The notes under the pieces are model-generated. The model was not told the origin of the DNA, made no database searches, and worked only from the letters and a program-made list of their open reading frames with translations. From contig VZRN01004254.1 of the NCBI GenBank assembly GCA_013397935.1, forward strand, positions 62,001 to 126,000: a DNA stretch of 64,000 nt, in the 5' to 3' direction. Of the stretch, positions 11,801-23,694 are shown piece by piece. Positions within the stretch are counted from its first letter, which is position 1, and each line of letters begins with the position of its first letter. Origin of the DNA: Dasyornis broadbenti (lineage: Eukaryota; Chordata; Aves; Passeriformes; Dasyornithidae). A program made the position numbers and the translations under genes.

Positions 11801-14800
11801 AATCCAATTCAACCTTGCACCAAGCAAGATGATTACATCAGCATGCTGTAATGCCCTAATAAAGGGAAATGAGAGAATCAGATAAGAAGGAATCACTATT
11901 ACATTTAATACTCTTTGCAAAATTAGAAGCAATCCTAACCACCACAGCAAACCCCAGAAAATACATATAATTCTTCCTTCCTCTAAGCTGCTTGCCTAGC
12001 CCCAAACCCCTGTATTCTTTTACACAGCCAATCACCAAGCCATTTGTGAGTTCAGGAACTTAAGAAGAAAATTAGTTATTATTTTCCTATTACACTGCGT
12101 TTAGGAAAGGAATTATTACATTATGATACTAATAAGATGTCAGAATGATGCTGAGGTTAAAGCAGAAGACTCACTACTGTGACACTGGCAACAGTTGGTG
12201 CCATAACTAGGATTGTCACGGGCCTCTCAGTTTAGTCTCCCATTAATTTACCTTCAGATGGGCAGACAATATTTGGTATATTCTTTTATTCTCCATTCTT
12301 CTTAACAGTATGCTTAACAGTGATAAAGCTAAGATGTCCAGCAATGGACAGCATTTTATTCCCAGAGTATATAAATGCTCTACCGGTTAGCTGATTCTAT
12401 GCATATTCATACATAGTAGGGTTCTTACAGTCCATTCACATTAATTTTGCCAAAAGCAAAAAAGTAAAAAAAAAACTCTCTTACAAATTACTTTAAACAC
12501 AGTCTTTCAGTGTAGTCTGAAATATATTTTCCTTATAAATACAGTGCAATTTAGTGATAGGGTATTGCAAACACCACACAGAGACAACAGCTGGCAAAAC
12601 TTCAGCTGCAACATGGGCAGTTCAAGCTTCTGTTTATGGTGTTAAAAGTAAAAAGAAGTAGTTTGTCCAGTGCACAAAGTTAAACGTTTAATATAAATGT
12701 TTTGCCAGTTCTATTTTATGTTACAAAAGACACGCTAGCAATATTGATACATCTACTTGCCATAGGTTTCATAGTTACAGAATATATCATATCTCAGACA
12801 AAATATCTTCCTGGTCAGCATTCTGAAGTGATCCACTTAAATCTGTTGTCCCTTTCCCAGCAAGATCTTCAATGGTCTACACTGAGGTGTAAAATGTGGG
12901 TGAAAAATTTCTGTGGTACGAATTTTCTCTTCCCTGGCATTTGTAGACCGCCAAAATTCCTAGTTGTTTCTCAGATGTTATGATTAGAAGCCTTGTTTTA
13001 TATTTACGTTGATCTTGCTGCAGCTACACAATTTGGATGGTTATCAGGAACTACTCCTTTTGCCATTGGTGTAGGCAAAAAAGGCAGTCCACAAAGCTCC
13101 ACCAACTTTCTGATGTTGTTTTCAGCATGTGAATAAGCAGCACCTGAATGAAATGAAAGAGACTGCTTAATACTACACAAACCAATTGTATTTGCTTGAA
13201 CTTCAATTAACCTAGCTACATTAGTGGCAAAAAGAGTACTGTTTCCCATTATGAAAGCTGCATATTATTTTTCATTCTGAAGAACTCCAGACTTAACATG
13301 CCAAACCAAAGACATCTCGGGTTAAAATTTCAGATGTTTTTGACAAAAAGTTTTGTTTCTTTGTTTTTTTGTAAGACTTGGGCTGAACTATTTCATCTAT
13401 TTTTGTGAAGCAGGGCAGGGATAAATAGGAGATCTTGTTTATTTAACATGACAATTTTTTAGTGGGCGAAGTTTGGTATTATGGGACAGAGACTTCTGCA
13501 GCAGCAACACGAGATGACCTTTAGGTTGTGTCATTTCTTGCTCACCCCCTGCATGCTGCTATACCACATGCTTCATAACAACCTTCCCAAAGAGCCTATT
13601 ATAAGTCTTTAGTGAAAAGAGAGAAGCATAGAGAACTTTTTACAAAGGTATGTGTTTGTTCACACATTTCTGTGATGCTGCAGCAGTACATGGCTGCTGA
13701 GTTAAGCTTGCCCAGGCAACCTGGAATACCTGACTGCTCCTTGTGCAATGACTTAAGTCTGTGAGTCTTCAATCCTGAACAATATACTTTTGTATTGTAT
13801 CTTTCCAAAATTCTGCTAACAACAACACATAGCATAAAGTCCAGATACATTTGTTAAGTATATTCTCAATCGCTGACATCAAGAAAACAAGGATCTGTTT
13901 TTTCTGGGTTTTCCACCTTTCACTTTCAAAGAACAATCTTTTGCTCACGTATAATCATGCCAGAGAGAAAAAAAACCCCATACTAGATCTCATGATCTAC
14001 CTTCTGTTTTCAATTTCATTACCTAATTTTAACACCTCATTTCAATCACCTCATTTCATTACCTAATTTTAAGATCTCATTTCAATCACTGCACTCCCTA
14101 ACTAAAAACATAGACAGAGATCATTCCTTACATCTGCAGGAAAACAGCCAGGGTTAAATGAGCTGGTTATCTTAATTCTGTTCCTAGCTGACCTGAATCT
14201 TCAACAGAAGCACCACTGCACTGGCTAACATTGGACAAGGAGGCACAAAAGAAGTGAACCAGCACAGAGAATAATTACCCTGCATCTCCAGGAATTGATT
14301 ACACTGGCAGAGTACAATGAAGTCTGTAAAACAGCAACAGTGGCAACAACCTGCTTGTGTTGCTTTATATCCCCACACACGTAGCCTGGCACTTTCAGTA
14401 AGAACCAACAGAAAAACGACCTTTGGTTACTCTGATTCTTGCTATATATGCCAGAGCATCAGACAGAGAATATAATTTCTTTAATAGAGTTTAATTTTTT
14501 TTTAATTTTGAAAGTGATCCCTTGGTATTGGCTCTAAGTTTAAAGATAATAGTTCTCCAATTTTTTTCTACATAAACTTGTATTTTATCAATTGATTTTT
14601 CTTTAAACTAGATGAGAAATACAACCATTACAGAACAGAAAAAAAATATTCTCAAACCAGAGCAGATTTTAACACTAAATTCCAAAGAATTCTGTGGTTT
14701 TTCTACTGATTGATTGGATTGGTTATGTTTGACTAAAGGTAAAAAGAAGATGGGTAACACTTCTGGGGAAAAGCAATCACTGTTCTTGTCCTGAATGTGC

Positions 14801-17800
14801 ACAGTTCACAGCTACATCAAAGCATTCTACCTTTGCCAATGATGAGCAGAGGCTGCTTGGAAAGAGCAATGACAGAAGCTGCTTTGGATACAGCAGAGTG
14901 TTCAGCCGTGCTGATGGGAGGTGGCAGGCAGCATTCCACAAATCTGAAACCAAGCAAAACAAAAGAGGCTCTTTAAAAAATTCAAAACAAGTAATGTTGA
15001 AAGACAAAACCAGTTGTTTAGCATAAAATTGAAGTTGCTACCCACCATGTTACAGCATTTATTAGAACAGGATACATTTTTTTAAAACAGGCTTTGAAGT
15101 TTTCCCTCGTTTCTTTGATCTTGTAGGTAGTGTTGTTTCAGAGATTTATAGAACGACATCATTATATTACCATATTAAATCATTTTTTTTTTTGCACATA
15201 TCATTACAAACTGTAATCTGTATCACGTTATGATGGAATGTTACATTTAGAGGCTGGATTTCCTTGTTTTAGGAAAATAAAATATGAAATTAACCTGTAA
15301 CTAAATTTTGTTTTGTTCAGTGATTTGAAAAATAATGAACATAGTCTTTACGCACTTGACAGAGCTCTTATTCACCTGAAGATTCACAAAATCCCCGGGT
15401 ATGTCAATATAGCAGGAACCTGGACGACCATACATACTGGTTCTTACAGCCTAGAAAACATATAATCACAGTTTTAATCACTGTTTGACAGGATTTTAAA
15501 AATATTTATGTTCAAAAAAAGCAAGAAAACTCTTCTGTAGGCAGAGAAGGTGCAGTTTCATTTTACTGATTTGTCATAGGAAAAGCTTCCATGGGTTGAT
15601 TTATACCAACAAATTAAAGTTTTGATAGCTATTTATACTTTCCCTTATATACCAGCTGGAGCTGTTCAGCAGATGTACAGTATTAGACTCTAAACTCTCT
15701 GTTTAACTTACAATGAGACAATTACATATCAGCTGTTATGTTTGGAGATACAAAATTAAACATTCATGCTGAATTCTACTTCAAGTAGAACAAACAGAGT
15801 AAAACCAAGACAACCAAAGCCTCCATTTTCTATTACTTTTGATTCCAGTTCTTCTATTGCAGGTAGATGCTCTGCTGAATTAGCACTTCTGGAAACAGTA
15901 CGACTGTATGCAGAATTTAAGCTGACATGGCTGAAGGGCTGCTACAGCAGTACCAAGAGACCTCTCTAATCCTCTCTGAAGCACTGAGATAAGGATGTGT
16001 TTGCTTTCACTCTCAAAAAATCCCCAACAAAGCAACAACCAAACTCAAAACCCAAACACAACCATCTCCACTGCTCCCCCTCCAAATCTCCTTCACATGA
16101 CAGTGGTGAAACAGCTGAAACATTACATTTCTAGCTATTGAATCTCTCCTTAAAAGCATTTATTTCATTAAAATTTTCCAACTCTGTCTGAAGCTAACAA
16201 AAAACACTGCAGGGATCAGTAAGTATCAGATTGAATTAGAATCTATTTCTAACCTATTCCATAGCATTGTTCATAAGGCAGAACCTCCCCAACTGTTGAT
16301 TTGTTCAATCAACATCACCTCATATCTGCCAGAGCAAATTACTTAGAGTAACAACTATACAAAAATAAACCCTCAAAACTTAAACAGGAAACAGTTCACC
16401 TGATGTTCTATTGTTAATTTTGTATTTTTTCATACCTTTTCAATAACAGCAGGAATAACTTCCAGGCTGCTTGGGCGGACAGACAGCTTGTTGTACAACC
16501 TGCCAGCTTCAACCTGAATAAAAGCGAATAACCATTACGTTGATTTATCAAAGCAATTTGCTCATTTCCATATGAATAAAATGAAGGAAATGTCAGATGA
16601 AAAGCAACTAGGTGAAAACCTCCCCATAGAAAAATGCAGTAGCAGCTGGTGAAAACTGTCAAAACCATACTCATTCCCCTGAGTGCTTAAATTTTCTGGG
16701 GTTTTTTTTCCCTCCCCCATAAACTGGTTTCTTTTCTTGGACATTTTGCTTTTGGCCATCTCAGAACAAACAAAGGTAATTTATACTAGCTGAGAACCTA
16801 ACGGCAGAGTATGAATTTTAACATGGGTAGGGACCAAGACATTCCAGGTAATCAATCTGCTGTATTTACACTGTAATGCCAATTTTTGGCAATGCTGTAA
16901 TGCCAATTTTTAACCAGTAGATGGAGCAAATCAACAGCATTATAAGATCTGTTAGGAAATGTTAGCGTTTGGGATTGTTTTTCCTACAATAATGAAGAAG
17001 CAACGATTATTTAACTGCAACCTTCATGCAGAAAGTTGTATGTCTGTGTACCTGTGGGAATTCTTGGAAAGCTCCCATGGTTTCCTGATTTCTGTCAGAA
17101 GAACCTCCAATAACAATCAAAGGCCTAGAAAAGTATATTTTAAAAAGCAAACAAAAAACCCCTGTAAGTACGTATATACTTTTTTTTTTTTTTTAATAAC
17201 TGCAATCACAACTGTAAACTGTCCTTACAGTCAAATCCTACTGCTCTTGGTATGCTGTGTACCACTAGCATCCAAAGATCTCTACAGAATAGATACAGAA
17301 TACAGAAATGGACTGTAAATCTCAGGGTGTCAGGACGTAGCCTTCCCAGCAGTTTTGGGTAACTAATTTTAGGACAATTTGGCTGTATTAAGTGACTTGC
17401 ATCACAGAAGTTCCAAAACCAAATCGCATCGCAGGTAATTTTCATTCAAGTTTGATGGTTTCAGGCAATGACAACGCCTAAAAAGAAGTTAAAAAGTATT
17501 GACTGGTCTAAAAAGTATTAAGATAAACGTTTGTAAAGAGTATTGTAACATGCACAAGCAGTAGAACTAAGAAACAAGCTAAGATACAATTTTACAAAAA
17601 GATTATGTTTCCTTTGTAAACAATTTGGAACATAGCAGAAGTTAACTGGCTGAGAGCACAACTCCCTGCATTTCATCTTTAGCAAAAAAACCCCAAACCC
17701 CGTAGAAACAAACAAAAAATTAACATGCCTGCAAGCAGTCCTGACCTTAAATTAGTTCATGGCTATGTGAGGAAGGCAGTATTCGTTTACAATGAGGGTT

Positions 17801-20800
17801 ATACGATCCACAAGAGCATATTTTTATTATAATTTCCACAAAGCATAATAAATTATTTTCCTACAGTGAATGAAAATCTGTCTTTTATTCAAATTGTAGG
17901 TCAAACTTCTTAAAATGCTAAATGCTGAGTCAACAGAAGAAAGATGTTTTATTAATCTGCTTATTCATCCACACTATATTGAAATATTGGGTCAACTGCT
18001 TTCTAGGCTTTTTTTTCCTGAAACAATTTCTCTTCAGATACGACCTTTCCTTTGACTGCATTTATCTATACAATGTATCAAGCTGAAACATTTACAGTGT
18101 GTTCCATGTATAATCCCAAATTTAATCATCCATAAGACTTGGGGATATGTGTATCTAGATCCAAGCTTCATATCCAAGCTATTTCTCTGCCATAAATCAA
18201 GAATCTCAGTTCTAATCCCCTGGCACAGTGAAATGAGAACTCCAGGCAGTATCCTACCTCTATGAAAAATCGTTATGAAAAAATGCACTTAGTGATTGCT
18301 CTGCACATTTTATTCTGCTTATTCTCTCCCCTCAGCAAAATTATTATCACTATCCATATATAACAAGACCGTTTGACAGTGACAAACCCTATGTTCCTCT
18401 CACTTGCCTTTCCCAAATTTATTTAAATGTTTTAAAGAACAAAGTAACTACTACTTCCCAATAATGAAATACAATTACAAAACTGGTCCACTATTCAGAA
18501 AGTCAACTCCAACAGCTATATCTTGAATAGACTTAGTTTTGCTCTTGAAGCTGTATGTAATTCTAACTAGAAAGAAACTTTTCCCTCAAGGAAATCATTG
18601 TACTACTGTCACAATATTGTAGACATTTTGAAAAGCAGTGCTTATAAAACAAGCCAAAACCAACAGTGAGGCAAAAAGAACATTGACTATAATGAAACTA
18701 ATAATGGTAAGTCCTATGGACTTGCAGAAGAACTTCAGTAAACTGAAAAAATTTAACTGCAGCTTCAGTGAAAGAGCATGGTACTTCAGCATGCTGCTGT
18801 TTACTCTAAGTCTTCCCAACTACCACACACTCATCTTTGGAGTCTATTCTCATAGCCAGACTGAGATACAAAAACTTGCTCAGAATGAGACAGAACAGGA
18901 GGCAGCAGCATGGTAAGGTAATTTTCAGCGTGAAATATCAAGAGGTTTTACCCTCGAAAATGTAGCTTACCCTCAAAAATGTCTCCTGCAAATCCCTAAG
19001 TAAATGCCATGAACGCTTCTTTCTTATAACCGACTCCCTTGTTGAAAAGCAAGGTTTTCATATTATCTTCTTTTTTTATTCTAAGGTCACATAGTGACAG
19101 CAAAACTTCAGTCAACAACTCATTTTTAAAAAAAAGAATTTGAACACTAGAGGTCTTTTTTCAAAACGTCAGACTTGATTTGTTAGTGTTCCCATTACTG
19201 AGCTTCCCTCATCCATCAGCCACTGCTAATTTAATGTTCCAAATCACACTGTTCTGGATTACATTCTGTTCTGTGAACACATCTTCTTGGTACTACTACA
19301 GCTTCTTCCCAAAATACCTCAGTACAGCTTTGTGAATAGCTTTCAGTGTCAGCCCAGATAAAGTTGTCATGTCTCAGTGAAGGCTTACAGGAGTAAATAC
19401 TATCTCTCTGTATATCATTTAATTCAATACTTAATTACTGCTCTAAATGTCTGCATCAGGAACAAACAGGGATTTTAACAATGCAGTTGTCAATTTGTTC
19501 ACATAGGAAATACAGTAATTCAAAGGCAGTAGGAATTTAAACTTAGAACACACCTTTAAGACGATCTCCATGATCATGAAAGCATTATAGGCTGAATATT
19601 GACTTCCTTTTCAAACCTATCCATACAACCAGCTATACTGACAGATTTTCTAATATGCACACAATGGGGTAGGACAAAAAAGAGAATTTTATCCATGAGA
19701 ATACAAAAAACGGAACTCAATTTTAAGGTTGATAAAGGAAGAATTCATGCCTCATTATCCACATAAAAGGTGAAAAAAAGTAAAATACTAAATACCATGG
19801 AGCTCAACATCTGAAACAAGTAACACCACACAATTACTGGAATTTTAAAGGGAAAATGCATTTAAATTACCAGCAGTTAATGGTAGCATTTGCCATCCCA
19901 CTAAGGGTATGTAAGACACCTGGACCAGACACTGCAAGACATACTCCTGGCCTACAGAGAAAAAAAACAAAAAGAAAAAAAGAGAGAGAAAAGGAAAGTG
20001 AGCAAAGGGAACACTAAATAAATAACCAATAAAAATTAGTAAGATGTTGAAATACAGAATATTAAAGTTTTACCCATGTCATCAAAATTCATGAATGGTT
20101 AGGAATTTGAATGACTAAAAAATAGACATGGAAATCAGAAACGATCTTGCTGTACCAATCCAACTGGAAAAACAAGTGAACAGTTATGCGCCACCCACAC
20201 AGAGGGGTGCGACATACACAGGTTTACTCTAACACAGCTCCTGACTTCTTCTATCACATTTGCTCCACCATCTAACATTTACATGGAATTTGGTAAACTT
20301 AAGTTTGCAATTTTCTCAACTGCACTTCATCAGCAGTTACCAAAGAAGTAAGCTCACGCTGGAAGAAGTGCATCTGATTCAACACAAATTTTAGTACAAT
20401 TTAATTCAGGGAGAGGTACTTGTTATTCCAGGTGAGGAGACAAAAATGTAACTCTTAACTATTGAGCATTTTTAACAGCTCTGCAGACTCTTTACATACC
20501 TGCCAGTCAAATATCCAACAGCAGATGCAGCATAACAGGCCTGTTGAAAATATTGGAGTTAATGATACAGTTGTTATGTAAACATTTAATTATATTTTGT
20601 ACATAACTTTCAAGAAAAACACCAAAAATAAGTAGGTATAGATTCCTCCCTGACTACCAGGGCTTAAATATAAGTAAAAGCACCACATCACCCTTCCCAT
20701 TATGTGTTCATAAAGATTCACGTCAAGAATCCCAGGACTCTTCACTTCTCTCCACATTTCAGGCTCTTGTTGTTACAAGATATTACATTAGAAACATTTG

Positions 20801-23694
20801 GGATTCAAAAAAGAAAACAAATCAACCAGATTAAAAAACCCAGAAAAAAACAGGGAAGCAAATGAATAAAACAATGCATGAAACTTCTGCTTTCCACTGC
20901 CTTCCAGACTAACATGGAAGAGTGATCTACAAGAGAACGACATCAAGCAGAAATCCAGCCATTCTGAATTGTACTTCAGAAATTTCACTGTATTTCAGAA
21001 ATACTGTATTTCAAAAATCAAGCAAAAGGTTGAAATCTCACACTGGAGAGAATAATTAGACAAGTAGGGATTGTCTTTTACAAGCTGAGCTGCTGAAATA
21101 CTTCTCACTCCACTTGAATACCAGACTTTGCTTTAGCCAAGTTGACATTTAAAGAAAAATTGTATTTTGAATTAAAAATCACCGAAGTAACATCTACAAC
21201 ATATGTCAGCATAACTTATCAGCAGTGTTATTGCAGAGTATGTTTTTATTCTATTCCTGTAATGATATTAAACTTGGATTGGATATAAATTTCACCTGGT
21301 ATAAAGACAGTATGTGATCAAGCACAAACAGAAGTTTACAGGTGGCACGAGAACTCAAGAATTCACACGTGACATTGCCCTCTCTCTTGTATTTTCATGC
21401 TCTTGTCTTGAAATCAGCAAATCCTAGCACTTAATGGAAAAACCCCTCATTTTGCAATATTTTGTAACTTGTTTTAAGTAAGCTTGTGGCCTTAGAACCT
21501 GTCTCTTTCAGTTTTAAATAGAGTTGAGATTTGTTTTTTTCAGTTATAATTGAGAATTCTTGTGATAAGATGCCCACTTTGGTTCCAGCTGCCATTACTA
21601 AAGGGTTCTCGAGCCCGATTCCCTTGACAGCTGTACCAACTCCAGCATATTGTACACTCACAACTAACTTAGGATGCCAATATCAAGATATTGCTTTGAA
21701 TATGTAGCGATAATTATTATCCAAGATTAAGAACGAAACACGAGCAATGTGCGTTAACAAATAACCATATACTTTTGATGGTTTCCCTTTTGGTGAGCTT
21801 TTAAAATGTAATTAAGGAAAAAAAATCATAGTTATTTAAATTGTCAGAACAAGTTTATGAATCAACAGGAAAACTTTCTTCTTTAGGCACTTAAGATCAC
21901 TGCATAGACAAGGAAAAAAAGTAAAGAGGTAGGTAATAAAGTCCTAAAAAGAATTAAAATACTACCATTTGGAGCTAGAATGATAATGTTGTCCCATTTT
22001 GGAAGGGAAGACCTCAGTAACAGAAAATAGTAAAAAAAAATTAAGAAAGAATATTGGAAAGCACGTAGAAAGCTACAGAAAAACAAAAGCCCTGGATAAG
22101 CACCTCAAAACTTGGCAGATAAAATGTGACAATATATCACTTGAAGGTGATAAATCTGATAACATTTTGTTCTCCATCACATGCTTTCTTTAAATTCTTT
22201 GTTTCTCTTTTTCCTATTCTTGCTCCCTTATCAGAGAATGGCATTTTTAAATGAAAGAAAATGCAATTCCCTTTGGAGAGGCCACTTTAAAATGGAAGCG
22301 GGGAGGGGGGGAAAAAAGGGCACAAAGAAACACTCAACCCAGTGCACCAATGTTCTCCATTATTCCAAAAAGACAATGGCTGCTTTTGTACGGGTTCTTT
22401 AAAGGAACATTCAGAGACCACATTCGTTTTAGTAAGAAAACTTTTAACTGGGTTTCATTCCATTTTAAAACAGCTAAGGAAAGGGTTGGGCCCACCACAG
22501 ATATATACTTACAGCTTGTTCGTTTCTCATTCCCACATATTTTATTCCAACTGCCTGGGCTGCAATTGCGATTTCAGTGACTGGAATGCCAACAATGCCA
22601 AACATGTATTCAATATTCTATAAAGAAAAATGTTGGAAAAAATCAGATTTTTTTTTTTCCCAAAAGACAGCTTTAATAAGCACATGCTAAACACAGACAT
22701 GCTAACTACACAAGCAGTCCAAAACTAAAATGTAACAACATATATAGTCACACAGAAGTTCAGAGATCACTATGGAAACATATAGAGCTGGCATCAGCTG
22801 GTGTTTACAGCTACAGCTCAGCCCTCTGTGGTTGTGAAAGCCCTGGATTTTGGGGGTCTACAAGCAGTGGGACAATGTTTCAGTGCCTCAGTCAATGTGT
22901 GTTTAATGCTTTCTATTTACCAGTTCTTACTGGAGACATCTCTGCTACTTTCCTGTGTCTCAGTATGTCGGCTTTCTCTACTGTGAAAACATCTCATGCT
23001 ATCGTGTGTTTTTACAATTTCACAGAAAATTAACGCCAAAAAGGTCCCAAGGAATGGTTGGTATAGTACCGTGCCCACAGAAACACAGAGGTAAAGAAGA
23101 CTATGCTTATCTTGATTACAACTAAACTACTTTCCTATGTTTCACAGGCCAAACGCAGTCTTCTTCTCTCAAGACTCGTGCCAGGTCAGCAGAATCTCGA
23201 GTTTAGAGAAAACACAGAGTTTTCGTCACTGTAGAGGAGGCGCAGGAGCCACATCCAGCAGTCACGGGAAGAGCCGTAGAGGGCCGTCGGCATTGCTTCA
23301 TGGTAACGGGGGCACCGGCTGAGCTCGGGAAGGGGAGAGCTCGGGAATGGGGCAGACTTGAAAACGGGGCAGGCTCACCAGAAGGGAATCAGGGCCGACC
23401 TGGGGAATGCCGCGCCGGGGTCAGCAGCTCACGGCTGCCCCAGCGGCACCGGGACCAGGCCTCTCCCGGGGCTGTGCGGCGGGACCTCCCTCCCTCCCAC
23501 AAAGCGGCGGGGCGAGCCCTTCCCGTCCGCCCCCGGGAGAGCGGCAGCGGCGGTCGGGGTGAGTCCAGCCACGCACACTCGCTCACTGCAGGCTATCCCG
23601 GCCCGCAGGCTGCCGGTCCCAGTCCCCGCGGTCTTACTTGCGCCCTGAGGGCCTGGGCGATGAGCTGCGCCCCGCTGACCGACTCGTCCTCCAT
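5838..23694 (-). CDS. HACL1: 2-hydroxyacyl-CoA lyase 1, complete, 17 coding exons
   Basis: Thiamine-diphosphate (TPP) and Mg-dependent peroxisomal lyase. It cleaves 2-hydroxyacyl-CoA to formyl-CoA and a fatty aldehyde in alpha-oxidation of phytanic and 2-hydroxy fatty acids. Exons (high to low coordinate): 23638-23694, 22513-22617, 20500-20540, 19871-19951, 17052-17124, 16436-16513, 15356-15450, 14831-14943, 13008-13143, 11750-11855, 10244-10327, 9856-9957, 8757-8911, 7461-7619, 7058-7165, 6267-6453, 5838-5870. They join to 1713 nt, 570 codons plus stop, with every phase consistent and all introns GT-AG. Human HACL1 is 578 aa. The N-terminal TPP domain is about 8-175 (catalytic Glu in RNEQA, E52), the middle domain about 195-325, and the C-terminal TPP domain about 390-545 with GDS at 446-448 and NNN at 473-475. 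It ends in SNL, a PTS1-like signal. The start was chosen for a strong Kozak context (GAC ATG G) and alignment of VSGAQLIAQAL with the human N-terminus. Seen: exons and motifs. Known: family function. Identity is very secure. Confidence 0.97.
6267..6453 (-). CDS. HACL1: HACL1 coding exon 16 (codons 498-560)
   Basis: 187 nt encoding VPPVSLLPNAHYEKIMSAFG, GKGYFVKTPEELQNAL and INVMIDPQSERKKQ. Acceptor CTGTTACAG, donor GTATGT, phase 0. Confidence 0.96.
7058..7165 (-). CDS. HACL1: HACL1 coding exon 15 (codons 462-498)
   Basis: 108 nt encoding YNLPILIIVVNNNGIYTGLD. NNN at 473-475 closes the TPP motif begun in exon 14, at the usual spacing. Acceptor TTTTGTAG, donor GTAAGC. Confidence 0.97.
7461..7619 (-). 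CDS. HACL1: HACL1 coding exon 14 (codons 409-462)
   Basis: 159 nt encoding LDAGTFGTMGVGLGFAIAAA and ICIEGDSAFGFSGMEVETIC. GDS at 446-448 opens the TPP/Mg-binding motif. Acceptor CCCTTTAG, donor GTAACT. Confidence 0.97.
8757..8911 (-). CDS. HACL1: HACL1 coding exon 13 (codons 358-409)
   Basis: 155 nt encoding SLPMNYYTVFHHIRE and VSEGANTMDIGRTML, the start of the C-terminal TPP domain. Acceptor TTTTTAAG. The donor AAAG|GTGTGG is relatively weak. Confidence 0.95.
9856..9957 (-). CDS. HACL1: HACL1 coding exon 12 (codons 324-357)
   Basis: 102 nt, phase 0, encoding LLEEFNKRSWKYP and EWWKRLREKIKNNEE, the charged linker between the middle and C-terminal domains. Acceptor TTGTTCCAG, donor GTAGTG. 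Confidence 0.95.
10244..10327 (-). CDS. HACL1: HACL1 coding exon 11 (codons 296-323)
   Basis: 84 nt, phase 0, encoding IDICAEELGNNVRPA and LLGDINAVTQQ. Acceptor AAATACAG, donor GTAACG. Confidence 0.96.
11750..11855 (-). CDS. HACL1: HACL1 coding exon 10 (codons 260-295)
   Basis: 106 nt encoding LLGARLNWILHFGLPPRY, a near-invariant stretch of the middle domain. Acceptor TTTATTAG, donor GTAAGC, ending in phase 0. Confidence 0.96.
13008..13143 (-). CDS. HACL1: HACL1 coding exon 9 (codons 215-260)
   Basis: 136 nt encoding AAYSHAENNIRKLVE and LPFLPTPMAKGVVPDNHP of the nucleotide-binding middle domain. Acceptor TTCATTCAG, donor GTAAAT. Residue 260 is Thr where human has Arg. Confidence 0.96.
14013..14092. 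repeat. 40-bp tandem duplication in HACL1 intron 8
   Basis: Two adjacent 40-bp copies beginning atttcattacctaatttta, differing at a few positions (aacacct versus aagatct). It is recent enough to read by eye and has no coding content. Confidence 0.85.
14831..14943 (-). CDS. HACL1: HACL1 coding exon 8 (codons 177-215)
   Basis: 113 nt encoding the linker into the middle domain, ending KQPLLIIGK plus the first base of Gly215. Acceptor TGGTTTCAG, donor GTAGAA. Confidence 0.95.
15356..15450 (-). CDS. HACL1: HACL1 coding exon 7 (codons 146-177)
   Basis: 95 nt encoding YGRPGSCYIDIPGDFVN, the end of the N-terminal TPP domain. Acceptor TTTTCTAG. The donor AA|GTGCGT is weaker than the other donors of this gene. 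Confidence 0.95.
16436..16513 (-). CDS. HACL1: HACL1 coding exon 6 (codons 120-145)
   Basis: 78 nt, phase 0 at both ends, encoding VEAGRLYNKLSVRPSSLE and IEK. Acceptor TTATTCAG, donor GTATGA. Confidence 0.96.
16871..16911. repeat. Short tandem duplication, period 24, HACL1 intron 5
   Basis: The 17-mer ctgtaatgccaattttt occurs exactly at 16871-16887 and 16895-16911, separated by ggcaatg. Confidence 0.8.
17052..17124 (-). CDS. HACL1: HACL1 coding exon 5 (codons 95-119)
   Basis: 73 nt encoding IGGSSDRNQETMGAFQEFPQ, almost identical to the human segment. Acceptor TTTTCTAG, donor GTACAC, ending in phase 0. Confidence 0.96.
19871..19951 (-). CDS. HACL1: HACL1 coding exon 4 (codons 68-95)
   Basis: 81 nt encoding PGVCLAVSGPG and GMANATINC, the glycine-rich SGPG loop typical of TPP enzymes. 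Acceptor CTCTGTAG, donor GTAATT. Split codons Arg68 and Trp95 fit both neighbours. Confidence 0.96.
20500..20540 (-). CDS. HACL1: HACL1 coding exon 3 (codons 55-68)
   Basis: Short 41-nt exon encoding CYAASAVGYLTG plus two bases of Arg68. Acceptor CAACAG, donor GTATGT. It continues the TPP-binding N-terminal domain directly after NEQA. Confidence 0.95.
22513..22617 (-). CDS. HACL1: HACL1 coding exon 2 (codons 20-54)
   Basis: 105 nt, phase 0 at both ends, acceptor TTTATAG and donor GTAAGTA. It encodes FGIVGIPVTEIA and the RNEQA motif that carries the catalytic glutamate of the TPP-enzyme N-terminal domain. Confidence 0.96.

Noticed and set aside
21431..21661. Minus-strand frame with a glycine-rich stretch resembling a coding exon
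   Set aside because: It falls in HACL1 intron 2, has no matching segment in HACL1, and the flanking HACL1 exons join in frame without it.
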